From: Leucobacter ruminantium | GTDB lineage: Bacteria > Actinomycetota > Actinomycetes > Actinomycetales > Microbacteriaceae | Length of the DNA: 64,000 nt | Assembly: GCF_017565705.1 (NCBI RefSeq) | Contig: NZ_JAGDYL010000005.1 | Span: 124,001 to 188,000 of the forward strand | Reading direction: 5' to 3' | In this document: in pieces, positions 1 through 9,005 of the stretch | How positions within the stretch are numbered: the first letter of the stretch is position 1 | How the letters are laid out: the number at the start of each line of letters is the position of its first letter | Program-made: the position numbers and the translations under genes | The notes under the pieces: generated by a model | What the model was told of the DNA's origin: nothing | Seen by the model: the letters and a program-made list of their open reading frames with translations, nothing else | The model's database searches: none

Positions 1-560
1 CCCGCGATGGTGACGAGTTCACGCAGACGCACTCGAGCCGCGGCCCAGGCCACGCACCAAGTGATCGGGCCGGCGCCGTCCTTGTCCGGGTGGTAGCAGT
101 GCAGGAAGAACAGGTGGAGTGCGCTGAGCTCCCAGACGATTTCTGTGTGGGTGTGCCAGTAGGGCGGGATGATCGAGGCCTGCACCGCGTAGGTCTTCCG
201 AAGCCAGTGCACCCAGATGTTCAGTGCCGTCCATTCGACCGCCGCTGCCTCCGGGGTGAGCAGATCCCAGTGGATCGCGGTCGGGGGATCCGGCGTATCG
301 AGCTCAGGGTCCTCGGCGTCGGGGTCGGCGTCATATCCGAAGTCGTCCGGCACATCTTCCGGATCGTAATCGTCGTCGAGATCCTCCTCGACACCGTCGT
401 CCTCGATGACTGGAAGCACAGCGGTCGGGGGGAGACCCGACGGAGAGATCACGGGAAGAGCCTCGGTGACGGCAGCGTCCGGACTCGACTGCCCATCGAG
501 GCCCTTGGTGTCGTTGCGGTCGCCGGGACCTGGCTCTCTCGTGTCGTCGTGGTTGGTCAT
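1..560 (-). CDS. DUF4913-like conjugation-associated protein, 3' end outside window
   Basis: Open reading frame that starts at ATG 560 and runs off the left edge, so only about the first 186 residues are visible. The start is supported by AGGAG ten bases upstream. Residues about 45-80 are very acidic and likely unstructured. After that comes a Trp/His/Tyr-rich segment (WVHWLRKTY, IIPPYWHTH, ELSALHLFFLHCY, GPITWCVAW) that resembles the DUF4913 family found near conjugation genes of actinobacterial plasmids and integrative elements. The role is unknown. It is the last visible gene of the leftward transfer block, 69 bases after the OB-fold gene. The family call is from memory of the motif pattern; the reading frame itself is secure. 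Confidence 0.7.
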   Translation of the reverse strand, partial: MTNHDDTREPGPGDRNDTKGLDGQSSPDAAVTEALPVISPSGLPPTAVLPVIEDDGVEEDLDDDYDPEDVPDDFGYDADPDAEDPELDTPDPPTAIHWDLLTPEAAAVEWTALNIWVHWLRKTYAVQASIIPPYWHTHTEIVWELSALHLFFLHCYHPDKDGAGPITWCVAWAAARVRLRELVTIA

Positions 561-629
561 GGCTGCTCCTACGGAATGGCCGACGACGAGAGGTGGGGAA
601 GAGTCCTCTCGCCGCCGGCAGCTGATGGA

Positions 630-1277
630 TTAGAGCCTGCGGTTTGCCGGCTCCGGCTCGAAGACGTGATCCCAGCCGGCAGCCGCCGAGCTCTGGTCGG
701 CGCCCGGCTGCTGGACGCCTGACACCGCCGGAGATCGCTCCGGGTCCTCGAGGTGCGGTGAAGAACGGACGTCGGCCGGACCGGTCACTGATTCCGTGGT
801 CCTCGCCTCCGGTGAGGCCTCAGACGGGGCACCGACCTCGTGTTCAGCGCCCGCAACGTCGACCGGGTCCGCAGCCATTGTCTCGCGCTGGAGCGCGGAT
901 GGCCCGGCCTCCTTCTGCGCGGCTTCGCGATGCACAGAGTACTGGCTCTCCAACATGTTGTGCCCGGGATGCCGCACGACGAACTCGCGCACCACCTCTT
1001 CCGTGCCGTCCTGCCGAGTCCAGGTCCGCGGTTGCTTCTCGTAGCCGCCTCCGATGAACCGGTCACCGGGGCGATACTTCTCCTTTGCGACCTGTGCCGC
1101 CTTCCCGAAGAACAGGAGATTGAAGTACTCGGTGCCTGTCTTCTGCCGTGTGCCGTCGGGTCCCGGGGCGAACTCGTCCTGCCCGGCGCGGAGGACGAGC
1201 ATGTCCTGCTGCTTCTTCGTCTTCCCCTCGTGCACTTGCCGGACGATGAACCCCTTCACGGCTTGTTCGACCCTCAT
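630..1277 (-). CDS. Single-stranded-DNA-binding-like (OB-fold) protein
   Basis: A 215-residue protein. The N-terminal 110 residues look like a small OB-fold ssDNA-binding domain (MRVEQAVKGFIVRQV, then YFNLLFFGKAAQVAKEKYRPGD, typical of the SSB strand that leads into 'valuable and improved speed' style partners of conjugative elements). The C-terminal half is hydrophilic, low-complexity and Glu/Pro/Ser rich. The frame stays open to 1430, but GAGGAG lies eight bases before the ATG at 1277, so I chose that start. A plausible role is coating transferred single strands or acting as an SSB paralogue for the element. It has no acidic SSB tip at the C-terminus. It lies between the coupling-protein gene and the DUF4913-like gene. 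Confidence 0.65.
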   Translation of the reverse strand: MRVEQAVKGFIVRQVHEGKTKKQQDMLVLRAGQDEFAPGPDGTRQKTGTEYFNLLFFGKAAQVAKEKYRPGDRFIGGGYEKQPRTWTRQDGTEEVVREFVVRHPGHNMLESQYSVHREAAQKEAGPSALQRETMAADPVDVAGAEHEVGAPSEASPEARTTESVTGPADVRSSPHLEDPERSPAVSGVQQPGADQSSAAAGWDHVFEPEPANRRL

Positions 1278-1356
1278 GCTGCGCTCCTCGCGATCGATGG
1301 TTGCTCCTCGTCGGGACATTCGGGGTGCCCCTGCCTGAGAGAAGTACCGGGCCCGG

Positions 1357-3132
1357 TCATCCTGGCCTCGTGTGCGCGGCGCGCATCGTCTGCTCGATGA
1401 CCGCGCGTTCGGATCGAAGTCGGGTCGCATCCGGTCGTGTCAGCCACGAGCGCAAGTCCGCAACGATCGGTCGGGCCGAACGCAACACGACCACCCCGGT
1501 GCCGAACGGCAGCGAACGCAACGTCTCCGGCGGCAGCACCGGGACGCGCCGGATCGAACGCTGCAGGGACCGGCCCCCGTACTGATCGGTGCCGACCGTG
1601 TCGGTCGACTCGTCGCGCTCGCCGAAGAGCGCGGCGAGATCCTGCAAATCCTTGCTGTTCGATCCGCCACCGAGCACGACCTTGCAGATCGAGGCATCCC
1701 AGATCGCCTGCGCGGCGTGCTCACCCCACGATTGCCGCGCTTGCGCCAGCGATTGGAGGACCGGCTGACAGGTGATCCCGCTGCCGCCACCCTCAGCCAT
1801 CAACGTCGGGAGAGAGGGCAGAGGCGACAAGTTGCCGATCTCGTCCAACGTCATCAGTGCCGGCGGGTCGAGCCGTGCCCCAGGAGAGCGCGCCGCGATC
1901 CGCCGAGCGACTTCGACGAGATCCTCGATGAACGCGGCCACGAGCGCCGCGGACGCCGAGGCGCCACTGCCGGTCGCGAGGAGATACAAGGTCCCGTGGT
2001 CGAGGATGAACTGCTCGGGATCGAATCCGTCCTCGGGGCCGGGGCAGACCGCGTCCAGGACCCTCGGGTCGGCGAGCGACTGAAAGGCGAGTCCGACGCC
2101 CTGCCAGATGCTGTCCCTCGTTCTCGCATCCGCCGTCGCCATCGCCTCAAGCGAGTCCGCCCACCCATCGGCGGCGTCAGTCGAGCTCTGCAGGATCCGC
2201 ACGGCGTCCATCGCTGAGGTGGGGGAGAGCGCCCATTGATACAACGCTCGCGCATCCCGTCCGTCGATCGCCGCCGCGTGCAGCAGCGCCTGGATCGCCG
2301 AGCGCGTCTTGCCCTCCCAGAAGCCGCCGGACTCGACATCCCCGAACCCGGCGGCCGCGGCGAAGCCCGCAGCACGGATCATGGCGACCTGGGGGTCCTC
2401 ACATCCCCGGACCGGTGACCAGCGCATGCCCGCGGGAAGCCCGGGGGCGAGTCCTTGCGGATCGAACACCGCGACGCGGCCTTTGCGCTTGCGTGCCTCG
2501 AGCGTGATGGAGAGGGAATCGGGGCGGGTCGAGGTCGTGATGACACAACCCGGAGCGTCCAGGATGCTGTTGACCACCACGTGCAGGGATTTGCCGCTCC
2601 GGGGCGGGCCGATGACCAGCGTCGAGTCCTCGACGGTGCTCCACACCTCCCGACCCCGGGCCGAGCCCAGGAGATACCCGACCTCTTCCGGTGTCACGTC
2701 CTTCCCAGCGAGCGAGGGTCGCAACGTTCCTGCCTGCTGCAGTAGACGCTTCGCCGAGGCGACCTCCGAGATCTCGCCGCGGGTGGCGATCCCGTCGAGC
2801 CGGCGAGGGTTCGGCACCCGTTTGCGTCCTCGCCACCAGGCGACCAGCGCAACAGCCGGCACGCATACGGCCGCGAACATGAGCAGGGCGACCGGCCAAT
2901 ACACGAACGGTCTGAGCCCTGCGGCACCCAGTGCGCGCCCGGGATCCAATGGTGAAGCCAGCACTCCGATCGCTGACGCGAAGCCCCCGGCCGGTGCAGG
3001 CGTACCCGAGAGGAACGCGGCGATGGTCCCGGCCAGCCGCAGGATCCCCGTCGACGCCACGGCGGCGGCGAGGATCGCAAGGCCGACGTTGACGAGGTGA
3101 TCGTTGACGGGCCTGGGCGAGGAGAACGTCAC
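1357..3132 (-). CDS. VirD4/TraG-type coupling protein (conjugative ATPase)
   Basis: A 591-residue membrane ATPase that should deliver the relaxase-DNA complex to the type IV secretion channel. Two hydrophobic segments (about residues 14-40 and 78-100) anchor it. The Walker A motif GPPRSGKS is at 175-182 and a Walker B-like ALMTLDE is near 425-431, followed by GNL and a Gln-rich segment, as in TraG/TraD proteins. Size and motif spacing fit the family. The start is GTG at 3132 and its first bases overlap the stop of the upstream gene (GTGA), so the two are translationally coupled. It is the T4CP of the transfer apparatus encoded by the next genes upstream. Confidence 0.9.
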   Translation of the reverse strand: MTFSSPRPVNDHLVNVGLAILAAAVASTGILRLAGTIAAFLSGTPAPAGGFASAIGVLASPLDPGRALGAAGLRPFVYWPVALLMFAAVCVPAVALVAWWRGRKRVPNPRRLDGIATRGEISEVASAKRLLQQAGTLRPSLAGKDVTPEEVGYLLGSARGREVWSTVEDSTLVIGPPRSGKSLHVVVNSILDAPGCVITTSTRPDSLSITLEARKRKGRVAVFDPQGLAPGLPAGMRWSPVRGCEDPQVAMIRAAGFAAAAGFGDVESGGFWEGKTRSAIQALLHAAAIDGRDARALYQWALSPTSAMDAVRILQSSTDAADGWADSLEAMATADARTRDSIWQGVGLAFQSLADPRVLDAVCPGPEDGFDPEQFILDHGTLYLLATGSGASASAALVAAFIEDLVEVARRIAARSPGARLDPPALMTLDEIGNLSPLPSLPTLMAEGGGSGITCQPVLQSLAQARQSWGEHAAQAIWDASICKVVLGGGSNSKDLQDLAALFGERDESTDTVGTDQYGGRSLQRSIRRVPVLPPETLRSLPFGTGVVVLRSARPIVADLRSWLTRPDATRLRSERAVIEQTMRAAHTRPG

Positions 3133-3746
3133 GAGCGGATCCCGCTATGCACGACGGTGCCGGAGATGAACCCGAACAAGAGCACGCCGAGACCGGACGG
3201 AACGTTCGCCTGATCGATGGTCGCGCGTGCGCGCCCGCTGTGATCGGCGGAGCTCGCGCTCACGATGACGGCGAGGCCGACGTCTTCCCCGGGAATGAAG
3301 CCGGACCCGTCGATCTCGCGCAGCTGCGTCTCCTCCTGAGGCTCAGGGGCTGCCGTCGTAGAGTTGCCGTGCTGCGGGGGCGCGAAGCGGGAGAGCGCGA
3401 CCGGGGTGATGATGTCGGCGAAGCGGCGTCCGTCCGGTTCGATGATCTCCACGCGGACCGGGCAGCCTTGGTCGGCGACGATCGTGCCGAGCACCAGCCC
3501 GAGGGAGGAACGGTCGATCAGGCCGGTCACCCACATGCGTCCGTCAAGGGTCACCTCGACGTGCTCGTCCGATTGCACCGTCGCCCTCACGATCGGCAGC
3601 ACAGGCGGCACTGTCGGAGCCGCCGGTTTGTGCGGCTCGGCGTGTGCCGGACCCGGAGGGGCCGAGGGGGTCGAGTGGGTCGAAGAACTTTGGGGTCGAT
3701 GTCTGTGGCGTCGTTTCACACCGTTGAGGTGCCTGAGCCGCGGCAT
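3129..3746 (-). CDS. Conjugation-associated hypothetical membrane-tail protein
   Basis: A 205-residue protein of no family I recognise. The first 55 residues are basic and then Pro/Ala/His rich. The middle (about 60-125) looks like a beta-rich domain (VEVTLDGRMWVTGLIDRSS, then CPVRVEIIEPDG). The last 25 residues form one hydrophobic helix (GLGVLLFGFISGTVV), so it may be tail-anchored. It overlaps the VirD4 gene by four bases and lies downstream of the VirB4 gene across a 337-bp gap, which puts it in the transfer operon. The 'GRxWVTGLIDRSSLG' pattern recurs in actinobacterial ICE genes of unknown function. Confidence 0.65.
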   Translation of the reverse strand: MPRLRHLNGVKRRHRHRPQSSSTHSTPSAPPGPAHAEPHKPAAPTVPPVLPIVRATVQSDEHVEVTLDGRMWVTGLIDRSSLGLVLGTIVADQGCPVRVEIIEPDGRRFADIITPVALSRFAPPQHGNSTTAAPEPQEETQLREIDGSGFIPGEDVGLAVIVSASSADHSGRARATIDQANVPSGLGVLLFGFISGTVVHSGIRS

Positions 3747-4083
3747 CAGAACCCCCGATCGGGCCGGGACCTTTGAGAAGGCTCCGCCGTCGGGTCGAGG
3801 CTCCCGGTTTTCGGGCTGCCGCGGGCGCGCAGGCGCGCCCTTGCCCTCAGCAGCGCGAAAGCGGCCGTCGCGGGTGCAGCAGCTCCTCAGGCCGAGGACG
3901 CCGCCAGGTCTCCCTCAGGACCGTGAACGGGGAACTGCACAGCTTTGTCCCCATCCTGTGGATGAATTACAACGATGTAGTTCCCGGCTCCGAAGCCTCT
4001 CCTGGCCCGAAGAGCGTAGGCTGTGGGTGACCGCCACGTCGCCGTCCGGCCGCAGTTTACGGTGCGTGACGGGGATCAGATTC
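3747..4083. other. 337-bp gap inside the transfer block, with dyads
   Basis: No convincing gene on either strand. It holds an 18-bp dyad, GGGCGCGC-AG-GCGCGCCC, at 3823-3840. Around 3950-3968 there is a TCATCCACA-like 9-mer (minus strand), one base from a consensus DnaA box. It could hold a promoter for the coupling-protein genes. I see no strong terminator. Confidence 0.4.
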
Positions 4084-5559
4084 TTACCCCTCAGTGAGGC
4101 GTGTATCTGTTTGGAAGGCTGAGAACTCCTCCGCATGGAGTTGCGCCTGAATCAAGAAAGACCGGTTCTTGATCTTCCAGAGACCCTGCCCGGTGGACAG
4201 GCCCGGCAAGAGGTCTTGCTCTGTCCGGGTGAGTCCGAGCATCTCTCCGGTCAGGTGCAGCTGGTCTGCGGACTGCCTGTAGGTGATCGTGGTCTCGGCG
4301 TTGGCCAAGAGCGACGAGGCGAGGGCGCGCATCGCGCTTCCGGCGTCGCCCACGTTGTGGAGGTCGCTCGCCTTGTGGAAGAGCAGCATGTTCGCGATGC
4401 CGTAGCTGCGGGCGAGCCTCCAATGCGAATCCATCCTGCGCAAGAGACTCGGTACGCTCATCAGCCTCCACGCTTCATCATAAACAACGACTCTCCGCCC
4501 GCCTTCCGGGTCCAGGAGCGCCGCTTCCATCCAGGCCGACGCGCAGGTCATCAGCACCGACATCAGGGCCGAAGACTCCGTGACCCGGGACAGGTCGAGT
4601 GACACCATCGGCGCGGACGGGTCGAAGGTCTCCGTACTCGGGCCATCGAAGAGGCCCTGGAGATCGCCGCCGACTAGCCGTTGCAAGCCGTGCCCGACCA
4701 TGCGTCCGTCTTCGGCGAGACGCGGGTCATCCCGCGCGTCCGGCTTCAAGATGAGATCCACCACCTGCGGCAGGACCGGCACCGAGGACAGCGAGAGCGC
4801 CGCCCGCAGCGCCACGTCGATCGCCGTATGCTCGACCGGAGAGAGCGACCGGCCGAGCATCGTCTCCGCCAGTGCGCCGACGAGATCCCGGCGCCGCGCG
4901 GTGACCTGCGCCAGGTACTCCTCATCGGAGAGCCCTTTCGGGCGGTAGCCGGGGTCCAAAGGGTTCAGCCTGCTCGAGAGCCCATGACCGAGCTGGATCA
5001 CTTTCCCGCCCACCATCCGCGCGATCGGGCTGTGCTCGCCTTTCGGGTCCCCCGGGACGTAGACCCGCCTGCCGAACGCGAGGCTTCTCGTGTAGAACGA
5101 TTTCGCGAGGGAGGACTTGCCCGATCCGACGATCCCCGAAATCACCACGTTCGGTGCACTGATGACACCCCGGGCATACAGTTCGAACGGGTCGTAGGAG
5201 AACGCCGAGCCTGAGTAGAGGTCCTGGCCGATATAGACGCCGCTCGCCCCGAGCCCGCCTTCGGCCAACCACGGATAGAGCCCCTGCAGCGCCGCCGAGG
5301 TGTCCTGATGCTGCGGGATGCGAAGCGCTCGCGGCTGCTGCAGGGACGCCGGCCCGGGCTCACCGGCGCGTGGGAGGATCTGTGTCGCACGGGCTTCGGC
5401 GCGCACCTGACGGCGACGCTCCATGTCCGCGAGGTTGCGAGCCGCGACCTCCTGATACTTGATGCGCTGCGCCGCGCGTTCGCGGGCTTTCCGGTCCCGC
5501 CGCCGCTCCTGCCCGGGAGAGATCAGCGGGGTGGTGTGCAATCGGTCGCCCACGGTCAT
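4084..5559 (-). CDS. VirB4-like conjugative transfer ATPase
   Basis: A 491-residue cytoplasmic ATPase expected to power pilus assembly and substrate transfer in the type IV system. After a basic, probably coiled N-terminus (residues 15-60), Walker A (GIVGSGKSS) is at 142-150 and a Walker B-like RVVVYDE at 356-362. These are followed by 'AWRLMSVPSLLRRMDSHWRLAR', the arginine-rich segment usual after Walker B in VirB4/TraC and HerA-like enzymes. It starts with ATG at 5559, overlapping the SCO6880 gene stop by four bases. The pairing of a SCO6880 protein with a VirB4 ATPase is the usual actinobacterial arrangement. Confidence 0.9.
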   Translation of the reverse strand: MTVGDRLHTTPLISPGQERRRDRKARERAAQRIKYQEVAARNLADMERRRQVRAEARATQILPRAGEPGPASLQQPRALRIPQHQDTSAALQGLYPWLAEGGLGASGVYIGQDLYSGSAFSYDPFELYARGVISAPNVVISGIVGSGKSSLAKSFYTRSLAFGRRVYVPGDPKGEHSPIARMVGGKVIQLGHGLSSRLNPLDPGYRPKGLSDEEYLAQVTARRRDLVGALAETMLGRSLSPVEHTAIDVALRAALSLSSVPVLPQVVDLILKPDARDDPRLAEDGRMVGHGLQRLVGGDLQGLFDGPSTETFDPSAPMVSLDLSRVTESSALMSVLMTCASAWMEAALLDPEGGRRVVVYDEAWRLMSVPSLLRRMDSHWRLARSYGIANMLLFHKASDLHNVGDAGSAMRALASSLLANAETTITYRQSADQLHLTGEMLGLTRTEQDLLPGLSTGQGLWKIKNRSFLIQAQLHAEEFSAFQTDTRLTEG

Positions 5560-7019
5560 ACCTTCCGGGCCAGCGGCAGAGACGCCGCCGCGAACGCCTG
5601 CCCTTGTTGGGAGACAAGGAGCCGCGTCTCCATGGAGGACTGGATCGCGGCCTGCTGGATCTGGGCGACCGCGGCCTCGAGCTCGTCCATCGTCGGCGCG
5701 CTGACGGAGATGAGGCCCGTATACCGCAGCACCCCGTGCCCGCTGAGCAGGTCCGCCTCCTGCTGGAGGACGTCCTGGAGCTCGGCGGAGTCCGCGGCGT
5801 CCTCGATCTGTCCCATCCTGGCGCGTTGGGCGGCGTCGCTGATGTGCTCGACCTTGCGTTTGCGCAACTCGCGTGCGGCGCGGTCGGTGCGCACCGGCTC
5901 ATAGGTGATGCTGACCGTGCGGCGGATCCCGCCGGCGAGGATCACCGGCGACATGAACCCCGGGTAGACGCTCGCTTGCGGCCATTCCGAGACCCACAGG
6001 ACCGAGTGGTAGGCGGAGTCGGTGCGCAGGCTCCCCCAGGACTCGGTGACGGCAACTGGGCCGGCGGTCGCGAGCGATCTGCCGATCTCCCGGTGTCGCT
6101 CGAGGGTCGGGGCGATGGCGGGGTCGTAGGCGGAGCGGAGGTCGACGGCGAGGCTTCCCGCGTCGTACCAGGGGGAAGGGTGGAGGTCGGCGGCGCGAAG
6201 TGCGGCCTCGACGGTGCGCATCTCCTGCCGAAGCACCGCGGCCGCACCCCGGATGCCGCCGCCGGAGCGTCTGATCGCCTGTGCGGCACGGCGCATGTCG
6301 AGCGCGAGCGCGATCGAGGAGACGTGACGCTCACCCGAGGGGCCGGCTTGCTCGATGAGCTCCCCGTAGACGCGGGCCACCCAGGAGCCGTCGTGCACGC
6401 CGTGCTCGCGCCACCAGTCGACGAGGGCCGTACCGCCGTCGGGGATGGTGCGTTCGAGCACCTGTAACCGGGCGATCCGTCCGGACCGGCATGCGGTCGA
6501 AAGGACGCGTCCCCATCCCTGGATGCGGCGTTCCTGCTCGGCCGGGTCCAGCAGCACGAACGACGGGTGGAGGAGGTCGCACCCCACCGTGAGGGTCGCG
6601 TGGTGCGGGTCGTGCACCATCACGGCCCCGGACTCAGGGTCGTCGTACTGCCGCAGCCGGGCGGCGTCACCCGGCAGGGCGAGCGTCCCGGCGGGGCGGG
6701 GTCTGCTGATCTTCGCTTTGAACACGGTTTGGCCTCCTGCCTGCCGTAGGACCCAGGTGATGACGAGGGGGATCCACTCGACGACGGGACGGCCCGCGAT
6801 TCGCGCCCAGGTGATCGCGAGACCGCCGCCCCAGATCGGGCTCGTCCACGGCAGCGCCTCAGCGCCGACCGAGTAGAGGGTGCCGACGAACGCGGCCACC
6901 GCGATCCCCGCGGAGGTGAGCTGCAGTCCGGACAGCGACAGCAGCACGCCGCGTCGAGACAGCCGGGAGAACCGCACCGGCTCCAGCGAGAACTCCCCTG
7001 AAGTACGTGAATCTGCCAT
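5556..7019 (-). CDS. SCO6880-family type IV secretion protein
   Basis: A 487-residue protein of the SCO6880 type, which appears to supply the PrgI/VirB3-like membrane anchor plus the N-terminal portion of a split VirB4. Residues about 28-75 hold two membrane segments (LLSLSGLQLTSAGIAVAAF and SPIWGGGLAITWARI). The rest is a soluble domain without a Walker A motif. The ATPase half is the next gene, overlapping by four bases. Seven bases separate its start from the stop of the TrbL-like gene. Residues about 390-440 (TDRAARELRKRKVEHISDA) match the long helical region seen in VirB4 N-terminal domains. Confident family call. Confidence 0.85.
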   Translation of the reverse strand: MADSRTSGEFSLEPVRFSRLSRRGVLLSLSGLQLTSAGIAVAAFVGTLYSVGAEALPWTSPIWGGGLAITWARIAGRPVVEWIPLVITWVLRQAGGQTVFKAKISRPRPAGTLALPGDAARLRQYDDPESGAVMVHDPHHATLTVGCDLLHPSFVLLDPAEQERRIQGWGRVLSTACRSGRIARLQVLERTIPDGGTALVDWWREHGVHDGSWVARVYGELIEQAGPSGERHVSSIALALDMRRAAQAIRRSGGGIRGAAAVLRQEMRTVEAALRAADLHPSPWYDAGSLAVDLRSAYDPAIAPTLERHREIGRSLATAGPVAVTESWGSLRTDSAYHSVLWVSEWPQASVYPGFMSPVILAGGIRRTVSITYEPVRTDRAARELRKRKVEHISDAAQRARMGQIEDAADSAELQDVLQQEADLLSGHGVLRYTGLISVSAPTMDELEAAVAQIQQAAIQSSMETRLLVSQQGQAFAAASLPLARKV

Positions 7020-7025
7020 GGGCGT

Positions 7026-8381
7026 CTACTCCGACGGTTGAGCCGGAGGCGGGGCCAGCGGTTTCGAGTTCGGCGCGATCGTCGGCGGCGGCGCGGACGG
7101 CGGCATCGGGCGCGACTCCGAATCGGCGGGCGCGCCGGCGTGCGCATCTGCTTCCTGGCCGACGCCCTTCCCGAAGTCGACGCCGGCTTTCGCGGTGCCC
7201 ACGACGATCGCCGCCCCCGCCACGACCGGGGCCGCCACCCCGGCTCCTGCGGTCCCGGCGCCCGCGGATCCGGCAGAGCCTTCCGCACCTGCTGCTGGCG
7301 TGGCACTGCCCCCGGTGCCGGCGTCCGGTGTTGGATTGCTCGGCGGCTTCGTCCCCGACTTCGACGGCGAGCCGGAGCCGCCACCCTTGCCCTTCCCCTC
7401 ACCGGACTTGTCATCGAGGACCTTCTTCGAGTCGTCCTTCTTCTGCGGCTTGTGGGGGACCGGCACGCGGCGGTTCACCGCCTCCTTCGCCTCCTGCTCG
7501 GAGCTGAGCGTCTGATAGAGGTCGAAGCCGATGAACGCGATCAGCTTGTAGCTCATATAGCTCGCAAACGACGCGATGAGCAGCAGTACGATCCCCGACA
7601 GCGGGTCCGCGACCGCTTGGATATCAAGATCGATCGGGGCGGCGAGCTGGCTCGTGCCCACCAGGAACACGATGACGACGACGAGCTTGCTGACGATCAT
7701 CGCGACGAGGAACGCCGCCCACTTGCCCACCCAGCCGCGCGCATGCTCCCACACCGTGCCCGAGAGCGCCAGCGGTGCGAGCACCACCGTCACCAGGATG
7801 AGGCCCTTGCGAATGAGTAGAGAGAACCACAGGATCGCCGTGCCTGCGATCGCGAGGAACCCGACGAAGATCATCAGGATCGCCGCCACGCCCGGCGACG
7901 TCAGGTTGAGGCCGCCCAAGCCGATCATCAGGAGCGTGAACTTGTCGCCGAGCGTCTCCATCGACTCGCCGGCCGCCTGCACGAGCCCGATGCACAGCTG
8001 ATCGACCGCCTCCAGGAGCAGTGCGGTCAAGGTGATGACGACGAAGCTGCCGAGGATAGACCGCGCAAGCCCCAGAAACGCGTGTCTCAGCGCCCCCGGG
8101 TCGCGTCTGATGAGGCCCGTGATCAGTTGGAGGAAGAAGAAGATGAGGCTGATGAGCACCCCGATGCCGAACACCAGGTTGTACACCGACACGAACCCAT
8201 CGGTCGTGACGTCGACGAGCGTCGTGGAGTCGATCGCGACCCACAGCGCCTCCACCATCCAGGCCGCTGAGTTCGCCATCGCCTGCCCTGCCCAGTCGAA
8301 CGGCGCGGTCACCAAGCGCGCCGGCGCCTCGCCGACGAAGCTGCACACCTCGGACAGCAGCGGGATGTCGCACAGGCTCAT
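7026..8381 (-). CDS. TrbL/VirB6-like polytopic conjugation channel protein
   Basis: A 451-residue membrane protein with about seven or eight hydrophobic stretches between residues 60 and 290 (for example VYNLVFGIGVLISLIFFFLQ, ILMIFVGFLAIAGTAILWF, VTVVLAPLALSGTVW). This fits the inner-membrane channel subunit of a type IV secretion system. A LysGluAla-rich cytoplasmic stretch follows, then about 130 residues of Gly/Pro/Ala low complexity to the end. The ATG at 8381 overlaps the stop of the pilin-like gene by one base. The order pilin - TrbL - SCO6880 - VirB4 is typical for actinobacterial conjugative elements. Confidence 0.85.
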   Translation of the reverse strand: MSLCDIPLLSEVCSFVGEAPARLVTAPFDWAGQAMANSAAWMVEALWVAIDSTTLVDVTTDGFVSVYNLVFGIGVLISLIFFFLQLITGLIRRDPGALRHAFLGLARSILGSFVVITLTALLLEAVDQLCIGLVQAAGESMETLGDKFTLLMIGLGGLNLTSPGVAAILMIFVGFLAIAGTAILWFSLLIRKGLILVTVVLAPLALSGTVWEHARGWVGKWAAFLVAMIVSKLVVVIVFLVGTSQLAAPIDLDIQAVADPLSGIVLLLIASFASYMSYKLIAFIGFDLYQTLSSEQEAKEAVNRRVPVPHKPQKKDDSKKVLDDKSGEGKGKGGGSGSPSKSGTKPPSNPTPDAGTGGSATPAAGAEGSAGSAGAGTAGAGVAAPVVAGAAIVVGTAKAGVDFGKGVGQEADAHAGAPADSESRPMPPSAPPPTIAPNSKPLAPPPAQPSE

Positions 8382-8698
8382 CAGATGCCCTGGCCGACGC
8401 CCCAGCCCCAGTTAATGAGGGCCACGCTGGCGCCACACAGAACCGCGGCCCCGCAGGACACCAGAACGCCGACTTTTCCGCGAGAAGCCATGTGAGGATT
8501 TGACGAATTTGCACCAAAACCCCAGATCACAGCAGAAATAATCAATGCCAATACGCTCAGGACCAACCCGATCGTCATCACCGCTCCCACGATCGTCTCG
8601 AGCTGCGAGATGCCCGGCAGCCCGTCCTCGTTCGGGGTGATGTCGACGGTGCCGGGGACAAGTCCCGATCCCGCGACGAGGTCTCCGATAGTGGTCAC
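8381..8698 (-). CDS. VirB2-like pilin / DUF6112-like membrane protein
   Basis: A 105-residue protein with two hydrophobic helices (about 37-62 and 77-97) separated by a basic loop (SRGKVG), the layout of VirB2-type pilins and of the actinobacterial DUF6112 family. The start is GTG 8698 behind GGAGG. There is a clear paralogue in the same element at 9484-9762, with matching order LIISAVIW / LIVSALLW and RGKVGVLV / RGRTGVLV. It is likely a structural subunit of the transfer channel or of a reduced pilus. Confidence 0.75.
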   Translation of the reverse strand: MTTIGDLVAGSGLVPGTVDITPNEDGLPGISQLETIVGAVMTIGLVLSVLALIISAVIWGFGANSSNPHMASRGKVGVLVSCGAAVLCGASVALINWGWGVGQGI

Positions 8699-9005
8699 GT
8701 GCGCCTCCGATTCCTGAGCAGCCCCCGAATCGCGGGGGCTCAGATCGGAAGTGCCGCCCTCCCGGCACCACGGTGCACACCGCGCGATCGGCGCCCCGCC
8801 CCGGTCTGGTCGTCAGCCCTCCGCGCAGCGGCAGGATAGCTGCGCTCCCGCCGCTGCGGACCCCGCGTCGGGAACGAACGGTGACCCTCCCGCTGCGCGG
8901 GCCCCTCCCATTACGCCCCCGCCGCGCGTCCCTGCGCGTCGTCCGCTCCGCTTCCCACCTCGCCAGCGGACGGCAGCCGGCCAGACGCAGAAAGGAACAC
9001 CCATC
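8699..9005 (+). promoter_or_regulatory. GC-rich leader before the DUF3846-like gene
   Basis: A 307-bp divergent gap between the pilin gene (leftward) and the DUF3846-like gene (rightward), with no convincing gene. Bases 8830-8860 (GGCAGGATAGCTGCGCTCCC and onward) resemble the start of the 102-bp repeat found before the genes at 21827 and 23000. All three leaders end in CAGAAAGGA about ten bases before the ATG. Many short GC inverted repeats suggest an RNA or DNA hairpin region. Function unknown. Confidence 0.45.

Noticed and set aside
630-1430. N-terminal extension of the OB-fold protein
   Set aside because: GAGGAG at the inner ATG 1277 and the family start MRVEQ favour the shorter protein.
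3950-3968. DnaA-box-like TCATCCACA as part of a replication origin
   Set aside because: A single imperfect box with no AT-rich stretch, no further boxes and no replication initiator gene nearby.
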